From NCBI GenBank assembly GCA_020437385.1, contig JAGQWL010000231.1:1-52400 (forward strand): a DNA stretch of 52,400 nt, written 5' to 3'. Below, piece by piece: positions 45,232-52,400 of this stretch (position 1 is its first letter; each line of letters begins with the position of its first letter). Both the position numbers and the translations under genes were made by a program. This DNA is from Bacteroidota bacterium. Lineage in GTDB: Bacteria > Bacteroidota > Rhodothermia > Rhodothermales > JABDKH01. The notes below the pieces were generated by a model. The model saw only the letters and a program-made list of their open reading frames with translations. It made no database searches and had not been told where the DNA came from.

Positions 45232-46521
45232 TTATGTGCTGAAAAGCAAATTCTGGTCCAATTGGGCTACAACCTGGTGCGAACCCGCCAACAACAGGCA
45301 ATCTTCCGTCGATTCGGTCCGCACGAACGCATCAGCCACCGTTTGCGCATCTGCCACAGAGGCAACAGGGGCTCCCTCCTTCCGGAAAACATCGACGAGA
45401 CGCTCAGCCTCGAGTGCCCGTTCACCCGCGAGCGGAATCACGTGCACGAAGTCCGCGACCGCCGCGACCCTCCGTGCAATTGCGACACAATCCTTGTCGC
45501 GCAGCAGGCCGATCGCGACGTGCAGTCGACCCGCACATTCTGATCGCGCGAACGCAAGGGCCGTCGCGATGCCGGATTCGTTGTGACCGACGTCCGCAAC
45601 GATCATCGGGCGCGTCCGAAGCACTTCAAGCCTTCCGCGGAGGCCCGACAGTCGGCGCGTGTTCGCGAGCCCTGTCCGCACGGCCGGCATCGGATCAGGG
45701 ATAAGGTGTTCGGCGGCGGCGACGGCGAGCAACGCGTTTGAGACCTGGTGGCTTCCGGCGAGGTCGAGTTCAACGCGTCCGTAGTCATGTCGCGTGCTCA
45801 CCAGATGAAGGACGGTCCGCCCAGATCCGTTCTCTACACTCGCCACGGGGAAGTGAGTCGCGATCGTCTCGAACGGAGCGTTCCGATTCTCCGCGGCAGA
45901 CCTTAACACGTCGATGATTTCTGGGTCGTCGTTGGAAGTAACAACGGGGACGCCCGGCTTGATGATTCCGGCCTTCTCGGCCGCGATCGCCCTGACAGTG
46001 TCGCCGAGGATGGCCACGTGATCGATTCCGATTGCGGATATGGCACAGACCGCCGGATCCACGACATTCGTGGCGTCGAGCCTGCCGCCAAGTCCAACCT
46101 CGACCACCGCAAGGTCGACGTTCATCTCCGCAAAGTAGATGAAGCTGAGGGCAGTCACGGCCTCGAAGAAACTCGGCCCGATCTTCTCGAGCGGGCGCCT
46201 CAGAAGCGAGACCGTTCGATCGAGCCACTCGTGCGAGGCGGGCAACCCGTCAATCCGCATCCGCTCGGTCACATCGAAAAGGTGCGGGGATGTCTGCAGG
46301 CCCACGCGAAGGCCTGAAGACGTGCCGATTGCGGCCAGCATCGAGCTCGTGGAACCCTTGCCGTTGGTCCCGGCAATGTGCGCAACCGTGTAGGCTCGAT
46401 GCGGGTTTCCGGCAAGGGACAGAATCCGCTCTATCCGATCAAAACCCGGCTTGAGCGACGCCGCACCGCGCTTGTCGTAGCGCGGAAGGTTCAGGAGGAA
46501 GTCGAACGATGATCCACTCAT
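45232..46521 (-). CDS. folC: Bifunctional folylpolyglutamate synthase / dihydrofolate synthase
   Basis: A 429-residue Mur-ligase-fold enzyme that adds glutamate to dihydropteroate and folates. Motifs: AHIAGTNGKGSTSSMLAAIG (P-loop), TSPHLFDVTERMRIDG, VEVGLGGRLDATNVVDP, AISAIGIDHVAILGDTVRAI, AAEKAGIIKPGVPVV and VADVGHNESGIATALAF. The N-terminus (FLLNLPRYDKRGAASLKPGF) fits FolC. Its ATG at 46521 overlaps the tsaE stop (ATGA), so it is the third gene of porX-tsaE-folC. Confidence 0.97.
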   Translation of the reverse strand: MSGSSFDFLLNLPRYDKRGAASLKPGFDRIERILSLAGNPHRAYTVAHIAGTNGKGSTSSMLAAIGTSSGLRVGLQTSPHLFDVTERMRIDGLPASHEWLDRTVSLLRRPLEKIGPSFFEAVTALSFIYFAEMNVDLAVVEVGLGGRLDATNVVDPAVCAISAIGIDHVAILGDTVRAIAAEKAGIIKPGVPVVTSNDDPEIIDVLRSAAENRNAPFETIATHFPVASVENGSGRTVLHLVSTRHDYGRVELDLAGSHQVSNALLAVAAAEHLIPDPMPAVRTGLANTRRLSGLRGRLEVLRTRPMIVADVGHNESGIATALAFARSECAGRLHVAIGLLRDKDCVAIARRVAAVADFVHVIPLAGERALEAERLVDVFRKEGAPVASVADAQTVADAFVRTESTEDCLLLAGSHQVVAQLDQNLLFST

Positions 46522-46967
46522 CGGATGTTGCGAAGTTCAATCACGCGGTCACTCCCGTCAATCGCAATTGAAACCAGGATTGTGCGTTCCGGAAGCAGTT
46601 CCTCGATGTGCGACGGCCATTCGACGAGGCAAATGCCGTCCCCGAAGAAGTAGTCCTCGTAGCCGAGTTCGACCAGTTCGTCAAGGTGCTTAATCCGATA
46701 CACGTCCAGGTGAAACACGGGCACCGATCCACCACGATATTCATTCACGATGGCGAAGGTCGGGCTGTTGACGACCCGGGGATCGATGCCGAGACCGGAG
46801 CAGACCCCGCGAACGAATTCCGTTTTTCCGGCGCCGAGGTCGCCGTGAAGCGCGACAATGTCGCCCGGGTTCAACAGTGTTGAAAGGGTCGAACCGGCCC
46901 TTGCCGTTTCTTCCGGCGACCGGCTGCGGACGGTTTGTCCGGGTCGCCACAATTCAATCGCTGCCAT
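46518..46967 (-). CDS. tsaE: tRNA threonylcarbamoyladenosine biosynthesis ATPase TsaE
   Basis: A 149-residue P-loop protein: VALHGDLGAGKTEFVRGVCS (Walker A), VNSPTFAIVNEYRGG, VFHLDVYRI, ELGYEDYFFGDGICLVEWPS and LPERTILVSIAI. It works with TsaB and TsaD to make t6A37 in ANN-decoding tRNAs. The ATG at 46967 is chosen because MAAIELWRP matches the family length; the frame extends 79 codons upstream inside porX in another frame and is not real there. It follows porX by 17 bp and overlaps folC by 4 bp. Confidence 0.96.
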   Translation of the reverse strand: MAAIELWRPGQTVRSRSPEETARAGSTLSTLLNPGDIVALHGDLGAGKTEFVRGVCSGLGIDPRVVNSPTFAIVNEYRGGSVPVFHLDVYRIKHLDELVELGYEDYFFGDGICLVEWPSHIEELLPERTILVSIAIDGSDRVIELRNIR

Positions 46968-46984
46968 GCGCTGACACGTCCCGG

Positions 46985-48532
46985 CTACTTGGCCTTGAGC
47001 TGAACAAAAGGAAGAATCATCTCCTCGAGTGACGCGCCTCCGTGCTGAAGTGAATCGCGATACTTGTTGGAGTACTGATTGTAATTCGTCGGGTAAACGA
47101 AGTAGTAATCCTCCTTTGCGATGATGTAGTTCGTGTTCAACGACGTGACGGGCAACCCGTACTTCTCCGGATCGCGCACGAAGATCGCGTGTCGCTTGTC
47201 GCATTTGAGGTTGCGACCATACTTATAGCGGAGGGCCGTCGATGTCTGGCGGTCCCCGATCACCTTCGTCGGGTGCAGGCTTCGGATGGCGCCGTGATCG
47301 GTAGTCAGCACAATCGTCGCGTCCGCGGCTCGCAGCGTCTGCAGCGCCTGAAAGAGCCACGAGTGTTCAAACCACGTGCGCGTCAACGCGCGGTAGGCCT
47401 TCTCATCCGGGGCGATTTCCTTGAGTACGGCAGAGTCGGATCGGCTGTGCGCGAGGATGTCGACGAAGTTCACGACGACGGCGCTGAGGTCGAATTGCGT
47501 GAAACTGTGGACATTCTGGGCGAACTCGCGACCGTCTGCAGATCCGATGATCTTCTCGTACTTGAGGCGTGCGTCGACGCGACTGCGCTTCAGCAGGTCT
47601 GTCAGCAACAGCTCCTCGTCGCGATTTCGCGAATGTTCGTCCTCCTCGCCTTCTGCCCAGAGTTTGGGATACTTCTTCGCCATCTGACTTGGCAGCATCC
47701 CGCTGAAGATCGCGTTTCGCGAGTACGGCGTGGCCGTGGGCAGCAACGAGTAATAGAAACTTGTTGTAATCTCGAACAGCGGAAACAGCAATTGCTCGAA
47801 CATGAGCCACTGATCATACCGCATGCAGTCGATCACGAAGAACACGACAGGTTTGCCTTTTCCGAGCAGGGGAAACACCCGTTCGGCAACGATCTCCTGA
47901 GACATTGTCGGGCGGTCGTCGGCCCGCCCATCCGCAATCCAGTTTTCGTACGAGTCCTCAACGTACTTGCCGAAGACGCGGTTCGCTTCGCGGTATTGGT
48001 CTTCGAGGATCTGCCTCACGCCGTCGTCTCCGTCGAGGTCCAGGTCAAAGCGCACGAGTTCGCGATACAGGTCGACCCACTCTTCGTGGCCCAGCCTGTC
48101 GGTCAGCGCGGACGTGATCTTGTTGAACGACTGCAGGTAGTCCTGTGAGATTGTCCGCGACTGCAGGCGGTTTCGATCGAGGATGCGCTTGCAGGTCAGC
48201 AGGACCTGACTCGGGTTGACGGGCTTGGTGAGGTAGTCCGAAATCTTACGGCCGAGCGCCTCCTCCATGATCCGCTCCTCTTCGGACTTCGTGATCATGA
48301 CGACCGGCAGCTCCGGCGTGAGCCGGTTGATTTCTGCGAGCGTCTCCAGACCGCCCATGCCCGGCATCTGTTCGTCGAGGATGACCATCTCAAAGGGTTC
48401 GGACTTGACCTTGTCGATCGCGTCCGAGCCGTTGCTCACGCTCGTGACTTCGTAGCCCTTGGATTCGAGGAAGAGAATGTGGGGTCGGAGGAGTTCGATC
48501 TCATCGTCCGCCCAGAGGATTCGTGGTGACAT
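46985..48532 (-). CDS. porX: PorX-type response regulator with PglZ domain (T9SS regulator)
   Basis: A 515-residue protein with an N-terminal receiver: MSPRILWADDEIELLRPHIL, VILDEQMPGMGG (Asp53) and DYLTKPVNPSQVLL. A helical linker (about 125-200) leads to a PglZ domain of the alkaline phosphatase superfamily: VVFFVIDCMRYDQWLMFEQL, TPYSRNAIFSGMLPSQMAKK, VVVNFVDILAHSRSD and VLTTDHGAIRS. In Porphyromonas gingivalis PorX with kinase PorY controls type IX secretion genes. It heads the porX-tsaE-folC unit, the usual porX-tsaE order in Bacteroidota. The T9SS cargo gene at 49236 is consistent with a working system in this genome. Confidence 0.93.
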   Translation of the reverse strand: MSPRILWADDEIELLRPHILFLESKGYEVTSVSNGSDAIDKVKSEPFEMVILDEQMPGMGGLETLAEINRLTPELPVVMITKSEEERIMEEALGRKISDYLTKPVNPSQVLLTCKRILDRNRLQSRTISQDYLQSFNKITSALTDRLGHEEWVDLYRELVRFDLDLDGDDGVRQILEDQYREANRVFGKYVEDSYENWIADGRADDRPTMSQEIVAERVFPLLGKGKPVVFFVIDCMRYDQWLMFEQLLFPLFEITTSFYYSLLPTATPYSRNAIFSGMLPSQMAKKYPKLWAEGEEDEHSRNRDEELLLTDLLKRSRVDARLKYEKIIGSADGREFAQNVHSFTQFDLSAVVVNFVDILAHSRSDSAVLKEIAPDEKAYRALTRTWFEHSWLFQALQTLRAADATIVLTTDHGAIRSLHPTKVIGDRQTSTALRYKYGRNLKCDKRHAIFVRDPEKYGLPVTSLNTNYIIAKEDYYFVYPTNYNQYSNKYRDSLQHGGASLEEMILPFVQLKAK

Positions 48533-48746
48533 GGCGTTTCAACGATGCGCGTTCGTGATTGGTTCGGCCCCGTGCAGGATGTTGTTTCGCGCTCGATCAT
48601 CGATCTTGTCCTGATGTCGATGCCTTTGGCGCGATAGGGAGAAGGCGGTTCGCGCAGTCTCAATTTGGGCGTCCGACTTTCATCTTACAACGCAACAGGT
48701 TAAACTCACTCTTCCACCCACCGCCGCCCACCAAGCGGATCATGTC

Positions 48747-49199
48747 GTGCCGTGCGGGCGGCGAATCACCAGCTTGCCTTACAATCGACTGCTTATACTG
48801 CCGATACTGCTGTTGTCTTCACTGCTGAATTGCAACGGCAGTCGATCCCAGCAGCCGTCCATGACGCACGATTCGTCTGATGTCCCGATTTCTGCTCCCG
48901 GGCCGGCGCCCGCTCCCGGCACGATCAGCGCCCAGGCAGTCCTTCGGAACTGTGTCGAGCGTACGGGCGGTTTTCGTTGTACCGTTGTTTCCCTTTCCGA
49001 TGTTGTGCGCGGCATGAACGTCCACGCTGACCTGAGAACGCCCTTCGAAGTATCCGTTTCCGATGGCGTCCTCAAGTCAGTCGACGAAGGAGGCTTGCCG
49101 CGGGACCTGCCGGTTGACAAGCCGGTACGCCTGGTGTTGGCTGTGGGACAGCCGATGCCGGGCGGACAAAGCCCGATGGAAATTCTCCGTATCGATTGA
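48747..49199 (+). CDS. Small lipoprotein of unknown function
   Basis: A protein of 150 residues from GTG 48747, or 141 from TTG 48774; the latter gives a more compact signal. A hydrophobic segment ends in a lipobox (LLLSSLLNC). A Pro/Ala/Ser linker (SAPGPAPAPG) follows, then a small domain with two cysteines (RNCVERTGGFRCTVV) and strands such as PFEVSVSDGVLKSVDEGGLP and PVRLVLAVGQPMPGG. No family recognised. It lies 36 bp upstream of the large T9SS cargo gene and may be co-transcribed with it. Confidence 0.65.
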   Translation: MPCGRRITSLPYNRLLILPILLLSSLLNCNGSRSQQPSMTHDSSDVPISAPGPAPAPGTISAQAVLRNCVERTGGFRCTVVSLSDVVRGMNVHADLRTPFEVSVSDGVLKSVDEGGLPRDLPVDKPVRLVLAVGQPMPGGQSPMEILRID

Positions 49200-49235
49200 C
49201 CGGCCCAGTCGCACACACACACTGACTCCCGGACA

Positions 49236-52205
49236 ATGAAACGGAATCTATTGCTTGCCTCGGCGATCACTGCCGTGGCCCTCGTGCTTGTTGTACTCGT
49301 TATCCCAACGGACCGGAATCAGGGCGAGCGGCCCGACGCGCCGGATGTCCTCCCCGCTGTGGAGGAGACGGGAGACGATGCGCAGGCGCGAGCAGAATTC
49401 GAGCTGCGTCGCCTTGCCGATCCGATGACCGGACGCATCCCCGAGGACATCAGGCGCAGGGAACTGGAGTTTGCGAAGGTGCTCCCCCGGCGCGTCGCGG
49501 CAGGAAAAACGACGGCTTCCACCTGGGAAGCGCGCGGTCCGATCAACGTCGGTGGCAGAACGCGAGCGCTAGCGTATGATGCGGGAGACCCTGACGTGGT
49601 CATCGCCGGCGGCGTTTCCGGCGGCATCTGGCGATCAACGGATGGTGGCAACAACTGGACGAAGAGCACCTCTCCTTCCGATCTCCACAGCGTCACGGCC
49701 ATCGTTCAGGCGGGAACGTCGAGTGACTGGTACGCCGGAACCGGCGAGTACACCGGCAACTCGGCTTCCGCATCGGGAGCGTTCTTCTTTGGCGACGGAC
49801 TCTTCAAGTCCACAGACGGCGGAATTTCCTGGGCGCCGCTGCCGGCGATCTCCGGCTACGATCCGACCGGGTTCGCCGTTCGCGAGCAGTTCGTCTGGGA
49901 TCTCGCGTTCGACGCGACGAACAGCCTGCTGTACGTGGCAACGTACGACCAGATACTGCGGAGCAACAACGGAGGAACGAGCTTTTCGGTCGAGATCGGC
50001 GGAACCACCAACTCCCGCTATACGGATGTCGCGACGACATCTACCGGCATCGCATATGCGGCTCTGAGCGCCGATGCGGGCGCGTCCGGGGTCTGGGTGA
50101 ACACGACGGGGGTCGCGGGTGCCTGGACGAGCATCACACCAGTCGGCTTCCCGACGGATTTTCGGCGCGTGAAGCTTGCCGTCAGCCCGTCGAACGAAGA
50201 CCACGTCTGGCTCCTTGCCTACACACCGGGTGGCGGGCAGGCGAGCCATTCGCTCTGGCGTTATGACGCCGGAATTACGCAGTGGCAGGATTTCTCGACG
50301 TTGATACCAAACGACGGAGGCCTTACCGGTACCTTCGATTCGCAGGGCGGATACGACCTTGTCATCGAGGTGCATCCCGACGACGACAATCTGATCTTCA
50401 TCGGCGGCACCAACCTGTATCGGATCAACGTGAGCGGAACGACTCACACGTGGATCGGCGGCTATACGTCAGCGAACAACTCGTACGCTCTGTATCCGAA
50501 TCACCACCCGGACCAGCACGCCCTCGCGTTCCACCCGCTCGACGGTGATCTCATGCTCTCAGGAAGTGACGGCGGTGTACGTGAGACGGCGGACAATACC
50601 GTGGCCGGCCACGGCAACGTGACGTGGACGCCGCGTAACATCGGATACTTCACTTCTCAGTTCTACACGATCTGTATGAACCCGAGCGGGAGCGACGATC
50701 TGATTGCCGGGGGCTTGCAGGACAACGGAACCTGGAGCACGGAATCATTCTCAGTCAATGATCCGTGGGTCGAGGAGTGGGGCGGAGACGGCGCCCACTG
50801 CGCGATTGCCGATCGAGTGCTTTCCGCGGGCAAGACGAAATGGATTTCTTCCCAGAACGCGGCGCTAACGCGAAAACTGTATAATTCGGGAGATACACTT
50901 GATACCTGGGTCTATTCGTATCCGCAGGTTCACGGGGGCATTCTGTTCATCCATCCGTTTGCCGTCGATCCGTCGAATCCGCAGGTGGTCTATTTCCCTG
51001 CGAGTGATACGGTTGGAGTCGACCACGGTACGATTTGGCGCACGACGTCTGCCGAAACCGCCGGTGTTGGTACTGGCTGGAGCGATATGCAGCTTACGGG
51101 TGTGCCGACGACCATCTCAGCGATCTCCGTATCGGCGACGGGGAGTGTTGTGTACATCGGCACTTCTGCCGGTACGGTGCATCGAATTGACGGAGCAGAC
51201 ACGGCGACGCCGCCCGTTGCGCCCACCGATGTGACCGGAGCCTCGTTCCCGGGCGGTGCCTGGGTGAACGACATCGCAATAAACCCGAACGACTCGGATG
51301 AGGCGCTCGTCGTGTTTTCGAGCTACGGTGTTTCAAGCCTCTTCCATACGACGGATGCCGGCGCGACGTGGACCGAGGTTGAGGGCAATCTCAGCGGTGC
51401 CTCGGGGCCATCCGTTCGAACCGCGGCAATTATGCCGGGAACGGGGTCGCCATACGTAATCGGAACGAGCGTCGGGCTTTACTCCGCATCTGCGATGAAC
51501 GGTGGATCGACCGTGTGGATGCAGGAGGCCGCATCAACCATCGGCAATGTTGTTGTTGACATGGTGCGCGGCCGCATGTCAGACGGAATGATCGTTGCCG
51601 CCACACATGCGAACGGGGTGTACGCGACGGAGGTGGTGCTGGCGGTCGAGCTAACCCAGTTCGAGGCCGTGGGCGGCGAGGGCAGTGTGTCCGTTGCGTG
51701 GTCAACCGCCCGCGAAGAGGCCAGCCGGGGTTTCGAAATCGAATATCGGGCCGCAGATTCGGACGATCCGTTCAGCAAGCTGGCATTCGTTGACGGCGCA
51801 GGGGAATCGTCGACCGAACGTCTTTACCGCCACGAGGTGAAGCTTGATCCGGGCACTTACGCGTTCCGGCTTAAGCAGATTGACGCGAATGGAACGTTCG
51901 TGTACTCTGGCGAAGTGGAGGCGGCGGTGGGTGTCCCTGACGGCTTCCTGGTAACCGATGCGTACCCGAATCCGTTTTGGGAATCCGCGCGCTTCAGCGT
52001 TGCGCTGCAGAAGGAGCAGCGCACAACGATCGAGCTGTACGACCTGACGGGTCGCCGCGTGCGGACGCTTCACGACGGGGAGTTGTCGGGCGGTACGACA
52101 CACAGCTTTGTTGTTGATGGCAGCGGGCTTGCCAGCGGACAGTACGTTGTTTCGGTTCGGACCCCTTCGCGTTCGGAGAGCCGGTCGGTGGTGCTGGTGC
52201 GGTGA
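49236..52205 (+). CDS. Large secreted Asp-box (BNR/sortilin-type) protein with T9SS sorting domain
   Basis: A 989-residue secreted protein. The start MKRNLLLASAITAVALVLVV is a signal or anchor segment. Asp-box repeats (S/T-x-D-x-G-x-x-W) of a beta-propeller are seen as WRSTDGGNNWTKS, FKSTDGGISWAPL and FHTTDAGATWTEV, with related VVIAGGVSGGIW and YAGTGEYTG strands. A fibronectin-like part (VELTQFEAVGGEGSVSVAWS) precedes a type A T9SS C-terminal domain: YPNPFWESARFSVALQ, TIELYDLTGRRVRTL and ASGQYVVSVRT ending VVLVR. It should be exported by Sec, then by T9SS, and be attached to the surface or released. Substrate or ligand unknown. Confidence 0.93.
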   Translation: MKRNLLLASAITAVALVLVVLVIPTDRNQGERPDAPDVLPAVEETGDDAQARAEFELRRLADPMTGRIPEDIRRRELEFAKVLPRRVAAGKTTASTWEARGPINVGGRTRALAYDAGDPDVVIAGGVSGGIWRSTDGGNNWTKSTSPSDLHSVTAIVQAGTSSDWYAGTGEYTGNSASASGAFFFGDGLFKSTDGGISWAPLPAISGYDPTGFAVREQFVWDLAFDATNSLLYVATYDQILRSNNGGTSFSVEIGGTTNSRYTDVATTSTGIAYAALSADAGASGVWVNTTGVAGAWTSITPVGFPTDFRRVKLAVSPSNEDHVWLLAYTPGGGQASHSLWRYDAGITQWQDFSTLIPNDGGLTGTFDSQGGYDLVIEVHPDDDNLIFIGGTNLYRINVSGTTHTWIGGYTSANNSYALYPNHHPDQHALAFHPLDGDLMLSGSDGGVRETADNTVAGHGNVTWTPRNIGYFTSQFYTICMNPSGSDDLIAGGLQDNGTWSTESFSVNDPWVEEWGGDGAHCAIADRVLSAGKTKWISSQNAALTRKLYNSGDTLDTWVYSYPQVHGGILFIHPFAVDPSNPQVVYFPASDTVGVDHGTIWRTTSAETAGVGTGWSDMQLTGVPTTISAISVSATGSVVYIGTSAGTVHRIDGADTATPPVAPTDVTGASFPGGAWVNDIAINPNDSDEALVVFSSYGVSSLFHTTDAGATWTEVEGNLSGASGPSVRTAAIMPGTGSPYVIGTSVGLYSASAMNGGSTVWMQEAASTIGNVVVDMVRGRMSDGMIVAATHANGVYATEVVLAVELTQFEAVGGEGSVSVAWSTAREEASRGFEIEYRAADSDDPFSKLAFVDGAGESSTERLYRHEVKLDPGTYAFRLKQIDANGTFVYSGEVEAAVGVPDGFLVTDAYPNPFWESARFSVALQKEQRTTIELYDLTGRRVRTLHDGELSGGTTHSFVVDGSGLASGQYVVSVRTPSRSESRSVVLVR

Positions 52206-52400
52206 CTGGAGAGGGGGAATTGGGAATGAATGAAGGAATGAAGGAATGGTGGAATGAATGGGAGAATAGGAGAATAGGGGAATAGGGGAATGGGCGAATA
52301 GGGGAATGGGAGAATGGGGGAATGAATAGGAGAATAGGGGAATGGGCGAATAGGAGAATGGGGGAATGGGGGAATGGGCGAATAGGGGAATGGGCGAATA
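52206..52400. repeat. Array of GGNGAATR octamers after the T9SS cargo gene (runs off the window)
   Basis: After the stop of the secreted protein, the plus strand turns into tandem short units of mostly 8 bp, consensus GGNGAATR (GGAGAATA, GGGGAATA, GGGGAATG, GGCGAATA), preceded by GGAATGAATGAAGGAATGAA-type units. More than 15 units are visible and the array continues past 52400. There is no coding frame. The composition matches the array at 42673-42828. Confidence 0.88.

Noticed and set aside
46968-47204. N-terminal extension of TsaE by 79 residues
   Set aside because: The extension overlaps the end of porX in another frame; the ATG at 46967 gives the normal TsaE length.

Overview
The window reads as a chromosomal segment of a marine or halophilic member of the Rhodothermota/Bacteroidota side of the FCB group, most likely Rhodothermales. 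The support is: a PorX-type response regulator plus a secreted protein ending in a type IX secretion (T9SS) C-terminal domain; an rpmB-rpmG-DUF4295 cluster; a Rho factor with a very long Arg/Asp/Asn-rich disordered N-terminal part; a HiPIP; a bacterial phosphosulfolactate synthase; and several lipoproteins and secreted hydrolases. Gene density is high, base composition is fairly GC-rich and even, and I see no prophage, insertion sequence, integrase or CRISPR array.

Layout. 1-5.7 kb: a truncated small gene, then a minus-strand cutC / D-aminoacylase-like lipoprotein pair (ATGA-coupled), a divergent secreted CocE/NonD hydrolase and a small secreted protein. 5.7-9 kb: tRNA-Cys and tRNA-Arg, an OPT transporter, then a minus-strand unit rpmB-rpmG-DUF4295-tRNA-Pro-terminator. 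9-20.6 kb: phosphosulfolactate synthase, a LolC/E-like permease with a lipoprotein, ychF between two small exported proteins, a PPP-type phosphatase gene interrupted by one in-frame TAA, nusB, comEC, a glycosyltransferase and a tandem universal stress protein. 20.54-21.2 kb: an AT-rich intergenic region with a perfect DnaA box and several partial ones, a candidate replication origin.

21.2-28.1 kb: a redoxin, a Nudix hydrolase whose Shine-Dalgarno lies in a hairpin, a large exported M14 carboxypeptidase, and a tightly coupled three-gene plus-strand operon (lipoprotein esterase, radical SAM enzyme, membrane-anchored rhodanese). 28.1-35.4 kb: a compact histidine operon headed by a TrpR/YerC-family regulator (yerC-hisG-hisD-hisB-hisH-hisA-hisF-hisIE, then a sterol-desaturase-family gene), lacking hisC, with a palindromic repeat over the likely promoter. 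35.5-38.5 kb: a CDGSH Fe-S protein, a HiPIP and recJ.

38.5-52.4 kb: a hybrid histidine kinase, an MFS transporter, rho, a porX-tsaE-folC operon, a small lipoprotein and a 989-residue secreted Asp-box protein with a T9SS signal. Two arrays built from GAATG-type short units occur: one as a foldback between the MFS gene and rho, and one starting right after the T9SS cargo gene and running off the window.

No single large unknown system is evident. The best leads are the origin-like region, the regulator/operator at the his operon, the esterase-radical SAM-rhodanese cassette, the interrupted phosphatase gene and the GAATG arrays.
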